DNA of 64,000 nucleotides from Luteolibacter luteus (GTDB lineage Bacteria; Verrucomicrobiota; Verrucomicrobiia; Verrucomicrobiales; Akkermansiaceae). The stretch spans positions 4,464,001 to 4,528,000 of the forward strand of contig NZ_CP051774.1 of NCBI RefSeq assembly GCF_012913485.1, read 5' to 3'. Position 1 is the first letter of the stretch. Each line of letters begins with the position of its first letter. This document shows, piece by piece, positions 52,285-60,038 of this stretch. The notes under the pieces are model-generated. The model was given only the letters and a program-made list of their open reading frames with translations. It did not search any database and was not told the origin of the DNA. Made by a program: the position numbers and the translations under genes.

Positions 52285-53448
52285 TCAGCGGGGCTGAGGT
52301 AAAACGGGAATCTGGACGAGCAGCTTGAAGCTCCCGGCAGGAGCGTCGACCGAGGGGCCTTCCATCACATCCGCCATCCAAGGGCGGCCGGTACGGGTGC
52401 GGTAGCCGTTGAAGACTCCCTTGTCCGTGAAGCCATTGGTTGAGGGGAAGGATATCTTTTCGCTACCGGAGGCATCGAAGCGGCCGCCATTGAAGGAGCG
52501 GGTGATGGGGTCGCCGATGGGCATGCCTTCGTGGTTCCGGAAAATGATACGCAGGGCCCCTTGGGGAGACTTGCCAGGGTCGAGGCTGAGATCGAGCACG
52601 GGGATCATGACTACCTCGCGCTTGGCAACATCGCGGGACGGGCCCTCCCGGACTGGCTCCCGCCAGTAGGTTTCGGCGGTGGCCACGCTGGCGTGCTGGC
52701 CGCTTACCGGGAAGTCCGGCATGTCCACCAGCTTGCTCTGGAAGTGAAGCTGCGTGAAGAAACGGGAAATCACCCAGATCGCGACGAGGAGCAGGACGAA
52801 GGAGAAAGCTCCCAAGCTCATGATGTCCCGCCGGCTGGGGCGGGTCCACGGAGTGTCTTGGGTTTTTGCCGCAGTTGGGGGCCGGTTGTGGCGTGGCTCG
52901 TTGGATGATTTCGGGGATGTCTCAAGGGTCGCCGGAGCCGCGTTCTCCACGACCGGGACAGGAGCCGGCGCAGGATCCGCCTTGGCCTTGACCACTGCCG
53001 GGGTGGTGGCGGGGGCGGGGACCGGATTAGGAGTGGGGGCTGGGGCGGGGTCAGCCGGGGAGATCTCGCTCTCGGGAATTACCTTGAGCGTGGCGGTTTC
53101 CTCCGGCTCGTCTGCGAACTCATCGTGGTCAAGTTCCCCGATTTCATCCGGCGAGCTACGCACGGCTGGTGCGGATGAGAAAAGGTCCTCCTTCGGCTTT
53201 TCGGCCGCTCGAGTGCGTGTTTTTGCCCGTTGGAGGGTTTTTTCGGGATTGCCGCCCGATTCCTGGCCGATTTCTTCCACCGGCGGCTTTTTGGATGCCG
53301 CTCTAGGGGTCGGGGCCGCTGTCGGTTTGGCTGGCAGATCCTCATCGAGGTTCCACAAGTCAGCATCGGGAACTTCCGGGGAAGCATCCGGCGAGACGGG
53401 GCGATCACGTTCCGGGGAACCGGATGGGCTTGGAGGATCGACGGACAT
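52285..53448 (-). CDS. Single-pass Pro/Ala-rich membrane protein
   Basis: 387 residues from ATG 53448. A long cytosolic part (1-230) is low in complexity: Pro/Ala/Glu/Ser-rich, including PAPTPNPVPAPATTPAVV. One membrane helix (MSLGAFSFVLLLVAIWVISRF, about 235-255) precedes a beta-rich periplasmic domain (about 260-387, EVVMIPVLDLSLDPGKSPQG, ALRIIFRNHEGMPIGDP). Its stop is 2 bp from hemQ. The low-complexity reach suggests a spacer; function unknown. Confidence 0.8.
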   Translation of the reverse strand: MSVDPPSPSGSPERDRPVSPDASPEVPDADLWNLDEDLPAKPTAAPTPRAASKKPPVEEIGQESGGNPEKTLQRAKTRTRAAEKPKEDLFSSAPAVRSSPDEIGELDHDEFADEPEETATLKVIPESEISPADPAPAPTPNPVPAPATTPAVVKAKADPAPAPVPVVENAAPATLETSPKSSNEPRHNRPPTAAKTQDTPWTRPSRRDIMSLGAFSFVLLLVAIWVISRFFTQLHFQSKLVDMPDFPVSGQHASVATAETYWREPVREGPSRDVAKREVVMIPVLDLSLDPGKSPQGALRIIFRNHEGMPIGDPITRSFNGGRFDASGSEKISFPSTNGFTDKGVFNGYRTRTGRPWMADVMEGPSVDAPAGSFKLLVQIPVLPQPR

Positions 53449-53582
53449 GGGCGAAGGCGCGCACCGGTTTAGGAACCGCGCCCCTCCTTGGCCAGTGGAA
53501 TCCTTGCCTGCACCAGATGGGAAAAAGGGTTGCATGCGGGGCGCAGGGGGGCGATGCAGACGGGAGCAGCATTACCTCTCCG

Positions 53583-53819
53583 ATGGCCGACCGCGAAGAC
53601 AAGAACCGGGAAAACGTAACTGGCAAATTCTACGTCGATAGCCAGTGCATCGATTGTGATCTTTGCCGCGAAACCGCGCCGAACAATTTCACCCGCTCCG
53701 ACGACGAAGGATACTCCTACGTGTACAAGCAGCCGGAGAACGAAGAGGAGAAGGCCATGTGCCGCGAGGCCATGGAAGGTTGTCCGGTCGAGGCGATCGG
53801 AGACGACGGCGAGGATTGA
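53583..53819 (+). CDS. Small ferredoxin, [4Fe-4S] or [3Fe-4S] type
   Basis: 78 residues from ATG 53583 (53 upstream in-frame codons overlap the opposite gene and are rejected). The cluster ligands are CIDCDLC plus a distal CP (EGCPVEAIGDDG), the single-cluster ferredoxin layout with Cys-x2-Cys-x2-Cys and a far Cys-Pro. A low-potential electron carrier in the cytoplasm. It lies 13 bp upstream of the DciA-like gene; the link may be incidental. Confidence 0.92.
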   Translation: MADREDKNRENVTGKFYVDSQCIDCDLCRETAPNNFTRSDDEGYSYVYKQPENEEEKAMCREAMEGCPVEAIGDDGED

Positions 53820-53832
53820 ACGCTTTCCTCCG

Positions 53833-54204
53833 ATGGCCAAGGAATCCCGGCTCGATGCGATTCGACGCGCGGTGCTCCGGGATTGGCGGGGAGGAGATGA
53901 GCCGACCCATCTCGACGAGCGCCTTCACCTTCCGAAAGACTTCCTTGCGGCGATCCTGCGTCAAGCGGGCGCCACGGAGGGCATCGACGAAGAGCGCTTG
54001 CGCGAGATGTGGAAAGAAGTCGCGGGTGACTTCGTGGCCCGGCATGCCACTCCCGTTTCCCTCAAGGGCGGCTGTGTGACACTCCATGTCCTTCAGCCCG
54101 CCATGCGCTTTCATTTGGAGCAGATGAAAGGGCAGCTTCTTAAGAACATGCAGAAGGCCGCCGGTGCGGACGTGGTGAAGTCGATCCGCTTTGCCGTGGG
54201 CTGA
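53833..54204 (+). CDS. DUF721/DciA-like protein
   Basis: 123 residues from ATG 53833. The C-terminal DUF721 domain (about 50-123) shows IDEERLREMWKEVAGDFVAR, HATPVSLKGGCVTLHVLQPA and MRFHLEQMKGQLLKNMQKAA. DciA proteins load the replicative helicase DnaB in bacteria that lack DnaC. The short form here has the basic KH-like core and only a brief N-terminal extension. It may also be a related nucleic-acid-binding protein. Confidence 0.78.
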   Translation: MAKESRLDAIRRAVLRDWRGGDEPTHLDERLHLPKDFLAAILRQAGATEGIDEERLREMWKEVAGDFVARHATPVSLKGGCVTLHVLQPAMRFHLEQMKGQLLKNMQKAAGADVVKSIRFAVG

Positions 54205-54230
54205 GAGAGCCGGATGACGAATTTCCCCTC

Positions 54231-55280
54231 ATGTTTCGCAATCTGATTTTCGACTGGTCCGGGACCTTGGTGGATGACTTGCCGCCGGTGCTGGAGGCGA
54301 CCAATCATGTCTTTTCCATCTACGGTGTGGCGCCGTTGGATCGTGAGGCTTTCCGGCTCCGCTTCCGGCTGCCTTACCGGGACTTTTATGAAGAGATCCT
54401 GCCCGGGGTGGCCTTGGAGGAACTGGAGGTCCATTTTCGTCAGGCTTTTGCCGCGTCCACGGCTCCGGTCACCATTCTGCCACATGCCAGAGAAAAGCTT
54501 GAGTGGTGCCGGGACCACGGGATCCGCTGCTTCGTGCTGACCAGCATGGATAGCGAGGCCTTTGCCAAGCAGCTCGTTGATCTTGGTTTGGCGGATTTCT
54601 TCGAGGCGACCTATTCGGGGGTCCTCGACAAGCGCGAAAAGATTCTCGGGATTCTGGAAGCCCACCGCCTCGACCCGGCGGAGAGCGCCTTTGTGGGAGA
54701 TATGACCCACGACATTGATACCGCGCGGCATGGCAAGATGACCTCCATTGCAGTGCTCACCGGCTATACCCACGCCGGGGCACTGGCCCAAGCAAAGCCG
54801 GATCTCACGGTGCCGGACCTGGAGGTCCTGCGCCGCCTGTTCGATCGGCCGGGCTGGAGATCACGGCCCATCGCCACCGTCGGTGCGCTGCTTCACGATG
54901 ATGGTGGGAAACTTCTGATGGTGAAGACCCACAAGTGGGGGCATCGCTGGGGGATTCCAGGGGGGAAGATCCGCCGCGGCGAAAGTTCCTTGGATGCCCT
55001 GCGTCGTGAGGTCAGGGAAGAGACCGGCCTCGAGATTGCGGAGCCACGTTTCGTCATGGTGCAGGACAGCATCGACTCAGAGGAGTTTCTCCGTCCCGAG
55101 CATTTTCTCCTGCTCAACTACGTTGCGCGTGTCTCGCCCGCGGAGGTGACTCTCAATGACGAGGCGCAAGAATACCGTTGGGTGAGCGCGGCGGAGGCTC
55201 TGACATTTGATCTCAATCGTCCCACGCGGATCTTGCTGGACGAGGCGATGATACAAGGCTTGGTGGGGGATCTCGCTTAA
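54231..55280 (+). CDS. HAD hydrolase-Nudix hydrolase fusion
   Basis: 349 residues. The N-terminal half (1-205) is a HAD domain of the phosphoglycolate phosphatase type: motif I FDWSGTLVDD (Asp8; the usual second Asp is Ser10), VLTSMDS (motif II), LDKREKI (motif III Lys) and FVGDMTHDI (motif IV). The C-terminal half (about 210-349) is a Nudix domain with an intact box, GGKIRRGESS...REVREETGL. No stop lies between them. The Asp-x-Ser motif I resembles the phosphonatase form Asp-x-Ala, so phosphatase activity may be altered. Substrate unknown. Confidence 0.92.
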   Translation: MFRNLIFDWSGTLVDDLPPVLEATNHVFSIYGVAPLDREAFRLRFRLPYRDFYEEILPGVALEELEVHFRQAFAASTAPVTILPHAREKLEWCRDHGIRCFVLTSMDSEAFAKQLVDLGLADFFEATYSGVLDKREKILGILEAHRLDPAESAFVGDMTHDIDTARHGKMTSIAVLTGYTHAGALAQAKPDLTVPDLEVLRRLFDRPGWRSRPIATVGALLHDDGGKLLMVKTHKWGHRWGIPGGKIRRGESSLDALRREVREETGLEIAEPRFVMVQDSIDSEEFLRPEHFLLLNYVARVSPAEVTLNDEAQEYRWVSAAEALTFDLNRPTRILLDEAMIQGLVGDLA

Positions 55281-55557
55281 ATGGCTGATTTTGGGGTGTC
55301 GGCTAACTGTTGGGTCGATATTACAAAGGGCTGTAAAATAAAGCTTTAGCCTTGGGATAAGAAAATGGTCCCAGCTGTCCGTTGTTGGATGCGGGCAATC
55401 GGAGTTATAACTCTGATGATGCAATTACCCCTGCGGCGACCGTGAGGCACCGGGCGGGTTGGCATCCGGCACTCATCCTGGCAGTCCCACCTGCCGTCAC
55501 CCCCAGCTGTTTGCTCGCGTTCCCTCGCGGCGGACGGCCCCACCCTTACAACCAGCC
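55281..55557. promoter_or_regulatory. Leader region of the unknown secreted operon
   Basis: 277 bp without a gene, AT-rich in its first 150 bp. A perfect 12-bp palindrome GAGTTATAACTC lies at 55402-55413, 145 bp before ATG 55558, a possible operator. No terminator of the HAD-Nudix gene was identified. Confidence 0.4.
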
Positions 55558-56427
55558 ATGGAACCGCGGAATTTTTTCCGTGCGATTGTTACGTGCATCG
55601 CACTCTGGACCCTCGTGCCTTTGGCGGAGGGGCAGGTGACTTGCTGGGCTCCAGGGATGACGGGCTCGGTGACTCTTTCTGAAAACAATCGCTCCGGCTC
55701 CGTCTCGCTCGGGAAGCCTTACCGCTATGAGGTCTACGGCGTGGCCGGTCGTCTCGTGCTTGGTGACAAGGCGGTCAACACGCTGATATCCGGCGGGAAA
55801 TTCCACCAGAAGCTGCTCGGTGTGATCCCGACAGGTGCGGTGGTCGATTCGACTGCTTTCGTCCAGCTTCAGACCGGCCTCACGCAGCTTTATCCGGAGA
55901 AGCTTTCGGTCACCAGTTCCACTCCGGGCGCGGCGGTGGGACCTCTGCTCAAGTACGGCACACGCTGGACCCTATGCGATCCGCGGAATCCGGTGAACGT
56001 GAACCTCTCCTTCCATATGGTTGGTTCGAATCTTCTCACTGCTCTCCTGCCGGGGCTGCTGAGTCCTTCTTACTACAATCTGAATCCGAGCGGGCACTTT
56101 TACGTCCTCGGCGAATATCATCCGGCGCCTCCGGTCATGACCGGGGACATCTCGGTGGCGACGAATTCGGTAATTTATGGAAGTGCCGTGCCGCTATCCT
56201 ATCGCATCGACCGCGTCGAACTCCCGCCGGTATTCCGTCCGCCTTTCATCGGGCTCGATCTCGGGGACATCAACCTCACGGTCATCGGCACCCCGCCGAG
56301 CGGCCCGACAGTCAACAACGGGCCGATCAATCTGCCCCAGATACAGACGCCGGATCTCCTTTCCGTGGCCATTGACCTCAGCGGCACGCAAGGAAACGGC
56401 TGGCTCAAGGTTCAACTTCTGCCATGA
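55558..56427 (+). CDS. Secreted protein, first gene of an unknown three-gene operon
   Basis: 289 residues from ATG 55558 (signal: RNFFRAIVTCIALWTLVPLAEG). The mature chain is rich in beta strands, Pro, Gly and Asn, with TCWAPGMTGSVTLSENNR and a long region LLPGLLSPSYYNLNPSG. Two Cys residues could form a disulfide. It is not recognised. Its stop overlaps the next start by 4 bp, so the pair is translationally coupled. Confidence 0.82.
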   Translation: MEPRNFFRAIVTCIALWTLVPLAEGQVTCWAPGMTGSVTLSENNRSGSVSLGKPYRYEVYGVAGRLVLGDKAVNTLISGGKFHQKLLGVIPTGAVVDSTAFVQLQTGLTQLYPEKLSVTSSTPGAAVGPLLKYGTRWTLCDPRNPVNVNLSFHMVGSNLLTALLPGLLSPSYYNLNPSGHFYVLGEYHPAPPVMTGDISVATNSVIYGSAVPLSYRIDRVELPPVFRPPFIGLDLGDINLTVIGTPPSGPTVNNGPINLPQIQTPDLLSVAIDLSGTQGNGWLKVQLLP

Positions 56428-56969
56428 GACCCTGCTTCATCTTTGTCTTCGCCTGGCTGGCGTTCCTTCAAGCTTCCGAAGCCGAGGATGCCCGCAAAGG
56501 CGGCATCGGTCCCGAGGTTCTACCTCCGGGCGCTCTTGCGCCTACCGCTGACCTGCCGAATGACGAAGCGCTGGCGGCTCGCCGGGAAGCGGGCGGAACG
56601 GTGAGTCCGAAGATTGTTCCTCGCAAAGAGAAGGGTTACGGACTGGCCGAGTTCTCCCAGTTCCTAAGTTTTGGGGAAACCGGAACGATCCTGCCCAAAG
56701 GATCGGTTCTATATTACCCCGATGCTCATTCGATCCGCCTGATCAGCGGTGCGAGCAAGACGATGCTGAGCTGGCCGGATTTCCTCACCGCGAATCGCAG
56801 TTGGCTTGCTACCCACGAAGTCAGTTTGGCCCAGGTGAAAGGCGAAGCTCCGATTTCGGAAAGTGACCGGGCCTCCTTCAAGGCGGGAGGAAAGATGGTA
56901 GTCGCCACCCTGCGAAACAACCCGGTGACGGTTCTGATCAAGCCTTCCACAACTCCGTCGAAGCCATGA
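56424..56969 (+). CDS. Secreted protein, second gene of the unknown operon
   Basis: 181 residues with signal peptide (CFIFVFAWLAFLQASEA). The mature chain has a Pro-rich spacer (EVLPPGALAPTADLPND) and a compact C-terminal domain (about 70-181, FLSFGETGTILPKGSVLYYP, MVVATLRNNPVTVLIKP). Both ends overlap neighbours by 4 bp (ATGA). Not recognised. Confidence 0.82.
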   Translation: MRPCFIFVFAWLAFLQASEAEDARKGGIGPEVLPPGALAPTADLPNDEALAARREAGGTVSPKIVPRKEKGYGLAEFSQFLSFGETGTILPKGSVLYYPDAHSIRLISGASKTMLSWPDFLTANRSWLATHEVSLAQVKGEAPISESDRASFKAGGKMVVATLRNNPVTVLIKPSTTPSKP

Positions 56970-58132
56970 AAACCCGACTCCCCGCTCTCTTCGTCGCCAT
57001 CGCGGCATGTTCCGGTTCGTCCGTTAGAGCGGTCGATTTCATCCGACAAATCCAACTGATCGAGAATCAGGCGGTGGTCTATGATATTCCGATCTCCGGC
57101 ACTACCGGCGACGTGATGTCGAAACGCTTGGAGAGCGAAGGTGCCGTCTTCCAGTTATACGCCTACGAGGATGAGACCTATAGCCCGTGGAGCCTGCTCG
57201 ATCTGAATGCGGGTAATCTGGCGCACGTCAATGTCTCGCTCGATTCGCACCTCGTCGACCTGGATGTCCTGGGGATTCATCTCGACATCACCTTGGGAGG
57301 TGGTGGCGATCAGCCACCCATGCCGAAGTTGATCGACGAAACCACGGTAGGCACCCACCTGCCGCAGGGGACGATCATCTTGCGCTCCGAGGACCCCTAT
57401 TTCCCTCCGCGCACGCGGGCGGATCGTCCCTATTCGATGACCTTTGCGGTGCGGAATCTTGCAGATCCCGCTGATCCCCGCGGTGGCGTCACAAAGACGG
57501 TGATGCAGCGTGACTTCAAGGTCTACCACCCCGATTTGCACGTGCCTTTCCCGAATGGTACGGGGCAGGGGACCTACAGCGACGCCTACGAGTTCAGCAA
57601 GAACGGCGACTTTACCGATTCCGTCATCTACGGGGCGCTGCCATTCGAGCGGCCCACCAAGATGATCGGCGAGGAAAGCTATGTGGCGAAGGTGCCGCTG
57701 GATAACAAGGGACGACAGGTGAACATTGCTTCCGCCGCGATCCAGATCTGGCCGATGTGTGAAGCAAAGGTGGAAGGCATCGAACAGGGGAAGCGCTACC
57801 TCGGGGTGCCACCGGAGGCGCGTGTGGTCTTCAAGGATCTCTATCCGGATAGCGTGGCCTATGCGCAGATCTACAAGGGTAGTCCCTTGCTGGGCCGCTC
57901 AGGTAAGATCCTAGGATCCACGGTGATCTCCTTCAATACCTATGCGCCGCAGAACGCGGTGGTGCCCCTGAATATCGAGGCAAGCGACTTGGGTGGGGAT
58001 GGGACCTATACCATTGAAGTTCTCACCGTAACACCCTTCAACTCGCGGCAGCCGGAACGCGTGTCCTATGTCAGCTTCGACTTGGACCGCACGATCGAAG
58101 TTCGCGGCACCTTGGCGGACACGGAGAAGTAA
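56966..58132 (+). CDS. Secreted beta-rich protein, third gene of the unknown operon
   Basis: 388 residues with signal peptide (MKTRLPALFVAIAACSGSSVRA). Predicted mostly beta: VDFIRQIQLIENQAVVYDIPI, then regular strands, and a final TYTIEVLTVTPFNSRQPERV, YVSFDLDRTIEVRG. No repeat, lipobox or outer-membrane C-terminal Phe. Its tight overlap with the preceding genes suggests the three products act together, for example as a surface or extracellular complex. Function unknown. Confidence 0.82.
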   Translation: MKTRLPALFVAIAACSGSSVRAVDFIRQIQLIENQAVVYDIPISGTTGDVMSKRLESEGAVFQLYAYEDETYSPWSLLDLNAGNLAHVNVSLDSHLVDLDVLGIHLDITLGGGGDQPPMPKLIDETTVGTHLPQGTIILRSEDPYFPPRTRADRPYSMTFAVRNLADPADPRGGVTKTVMQRDFKVYHPDLHVPFPNGTGQGTYSDAYEFSKNGDFTDSVIYGALPFERPTKMIGEESYVAKVPLDNKGRQVNIASAAIQIWPMCEAKVEGIEQGKRYLGVPPEARVVFKDLYPDSVAYAQIYKGSPLLGRSGKILGSTVISFNTYAPQNAVVPLNIEASDLGGDGTYTIEVLTVTPFNSRQPERVSYVSFDLDRTIEVRGTLADTEK

Positions 58133-58148
58133 GGGATCGTTGCCGGTA

Positions 58149-60038
58149 TCAGTCCTTCCCGAGCAGCTTCTTCGCGAGACGGTAGGCGTCGGAGTCCGGT
58201 GCTTTGGATGCTTCGGTGAAGAGGGCCTCGATGCGTTGCTTGCCGCGACGGCAGACAAAGCGGGCCGTTTGGATCGATCTTTCGTCGCCGAGGGCATGGG
58301 CATAAGCCGCGGCGGCGCTCATGGCGAGCAACTCGGAGCCGATGTCCACGAGACGACCCAGCAAAAGCTGGCGGCGTTCAAGCTTCGGGCCGTTCTTCGC
58401 CATTGAATGGAAGAGCGTTCGCGCAAGCTTGCGGCTGAGTTTCGCGACATCGCGCATTCCCTTCGCAAGACCGGAGTCGAGGTCGTGAGGTAGGTGAGAT
58501 GATGCAGGGAGCCAGCGGACGGGATACCACTTCGCGTAGAAGAGTCCTGCCTTCACGGCCGCGTTGAGGCGATCACCGGTGGCCTTGCGGCTATCGAGTG
58601 CGGCGGCACCCCGGCGCAAGTGTGGATCCAGCGCTTCACGGGCGATGAAGAGATGCATGATCTCCGTGGAGCCTTCGAAAATCGTGTTGATGCGGCTGTC
58701 GCGCAGCAGGCGTTCGATGGGGTCGGGTTTGTCGCCGCGGGCGCGGAGGGAATCCGCAGTTTCATAGCCGCGGCCACCCTTGATCTGCATGGTGCTGTCC
58801 GCAGCACGCCAGCCGGCCTCGGTGCCCCACAGCTTGGCCATCGCGGCTTCGAGGCGGATGTCGGCGTGCTTGTCGACATCGACCAAGGCCGAGGTGTAGC
58901 GGACCATGGCTTCGGTGGCGAAGGCATCCGCCGCGAGGTCGGCGAGCTTGCCGGCGATTGCCTCATGCTTGCCGATCGCTTGGCCCCACTGCTCGCGATT
59001 CCGCGACCAATCGAGGGCGATTTCCAAGCAGCGATCGATCAGGCCCACGCAAGCAGCTGGCAAGGTGAGGCGCCCGGTATTGAGCGTGGTCAGAGCAACC
59101 TTGAGGCCCTTGCCCTCGCCCGCGACGACGTTCTCGCGCGGGATTTTCACGCCGCTGAAGCGGATCACGCCGTTGTAGAGCGCCTTCAGGCCCATGAAGT
59201 GGCAACGCGTCACGATCTCCACGCCCGGCCACGAGGTCTCGACGATGAAAGCGGTGATCGCATTCGGCTTGTCCGGCAACGGGGTGCGGGCCATCACGAT
59301 CAGGTGCTTCGCCTTGAGGCCGTTGGTGCACCACAGCTTCTCGCCATCGAGTACCCAGTGGCTGCCATCCTCGGAGAGCTTGGCAGAGGTCTTCATCCGC
59401 GCGGGGTCGGAGCCGACCTCCGTCTCCGTGAGGGCGAAGGCCGAGATGTCACCGCTGGCGCAGCGCGGCAGATATTTCTTTTTCTGCTCGTCGGTGCCGA
59501 AGGCGATCAGCGGCTGCGGAATTCCGATCGATTGGTGGGCGGAAAGCAGTGCCGTGAGGTTCCCGCAGTGGCCGCCGAGAAGCATCGCGGCGCGGGAGTA
59601 ATTGGTCTGCGAAAGCCCGAGGCCGCCGAGTTCCTTCGGGATCTTGATCCCGAAGGCGCCCAAGGTGGCGAGGCCGCCAATCACCTCATCCGGAATCTCG
59701 CCCTCGCGGTCGATGGCATCGGGGTCGGTCTTGTCGCGGAGAAAGGCGCCGAGCTTCTCGAGGAAGGCATCGCCCTCGGCCTTGGCCGCAGGGTCTTGCA
59801 TGGGGAAGGGAAAGATCGCCCTGAAATCCGGTGAGCCATCGAAGAGCGAAGCGGCGAAACCGCTCAATTCTCGGCTATCCCGGGATGACTCCGCCAGCTC
59901 CAGCGCCGCCCGCTGGCCAGCCGACATCTTTGTCGTGTCGATGATTGAGTCGCTTGCGGGTTCGGGACGCTTGTCGGGAACACCGCGGTCCGGTCCAGCC
60001 TTAGGTGACGAGGGTGGGGCTTCGGGTGCTGCTTTCAT
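58149..60038 (-). CDS. Acyl-CoA dehydrogenase, long-chain (FadE-like)
   Basis: 629 residues from ATG 60038, which overlaps the end of the FadB gene by 38 bp; a longer upstream frame (to 60188) is rejected. FAD-binding acyl-CoA dehydrogenase features: LGGHCGNLTALLSAHQSIG, SAFALTETEVGSDPARM, FMGLKALYNGVIRF and RINTIFEGSTEIMHLF. The length and C-terminal extension fit VLCAD/FadE-like enzymes. It catalyses the first oxidation step of beta-oxidation. Last gene of the operon. Confidence 0.92.
   Translation of the reverse strand: MKAAPEAPPSSPKAGPDRGVPDKRPEPASDSIIDTTKMSAGQRAALELAESSRDSRELSGFAASLFDGSPDFRAIFPFPMQDPAAKAEGDAFLEKLGAFLRDKTDPDAIDREGEIPDEVIGGLATLGAFGIKIPKELGGLGLSQTNYSRAAMLLGGHCGNLTALLSAHQSIGIPQPLIAFGTDEQKKKYLPRCASGDISAFALTETEVGSDPARMKTSAKLSEDGSHWVLDGEKLWCTNGLKAKHLIVMARTPLPDKPNAITAFIVETSWPGVEIVTRCHFMGLKALYNGVIRFSGVKIPRENVVAGEGKGLKVALTTLNTGRLTLPAACVGLIDRCLEIALDWSRNREQWGQAIGKHEAIAGKLADLAADAFATEAMVRYTSALVDVDKHADIRLEAAMAKLWGTEAGWRAADSTMQIKGGRGYETADSLRARGDKPDPIERLLRDSRINTIFEGSTEIMHLFIAREALDPHLRRGAAALDSRKATGDRLNAAVKAGLFYAKWYPVRWLPASSHLPHDLDSGLAKGMRDVAKLSRKLARTLFHSMAKNGPKLERRQLLLGRLVDIGSELLAMSAAAAYAHALGDERSIQTARFVCRRGKQRIEALFTEASKAPDSDAYRLAKKLLGKD

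Noticed and set aside
52754-53641. Plus-strand open frame opposite the Pro/Ala-rich protein
   Set aside because: Ser/Gly-rich shadow of the low-complexity gene; the ferredoxin gene starts within it in a different frame.
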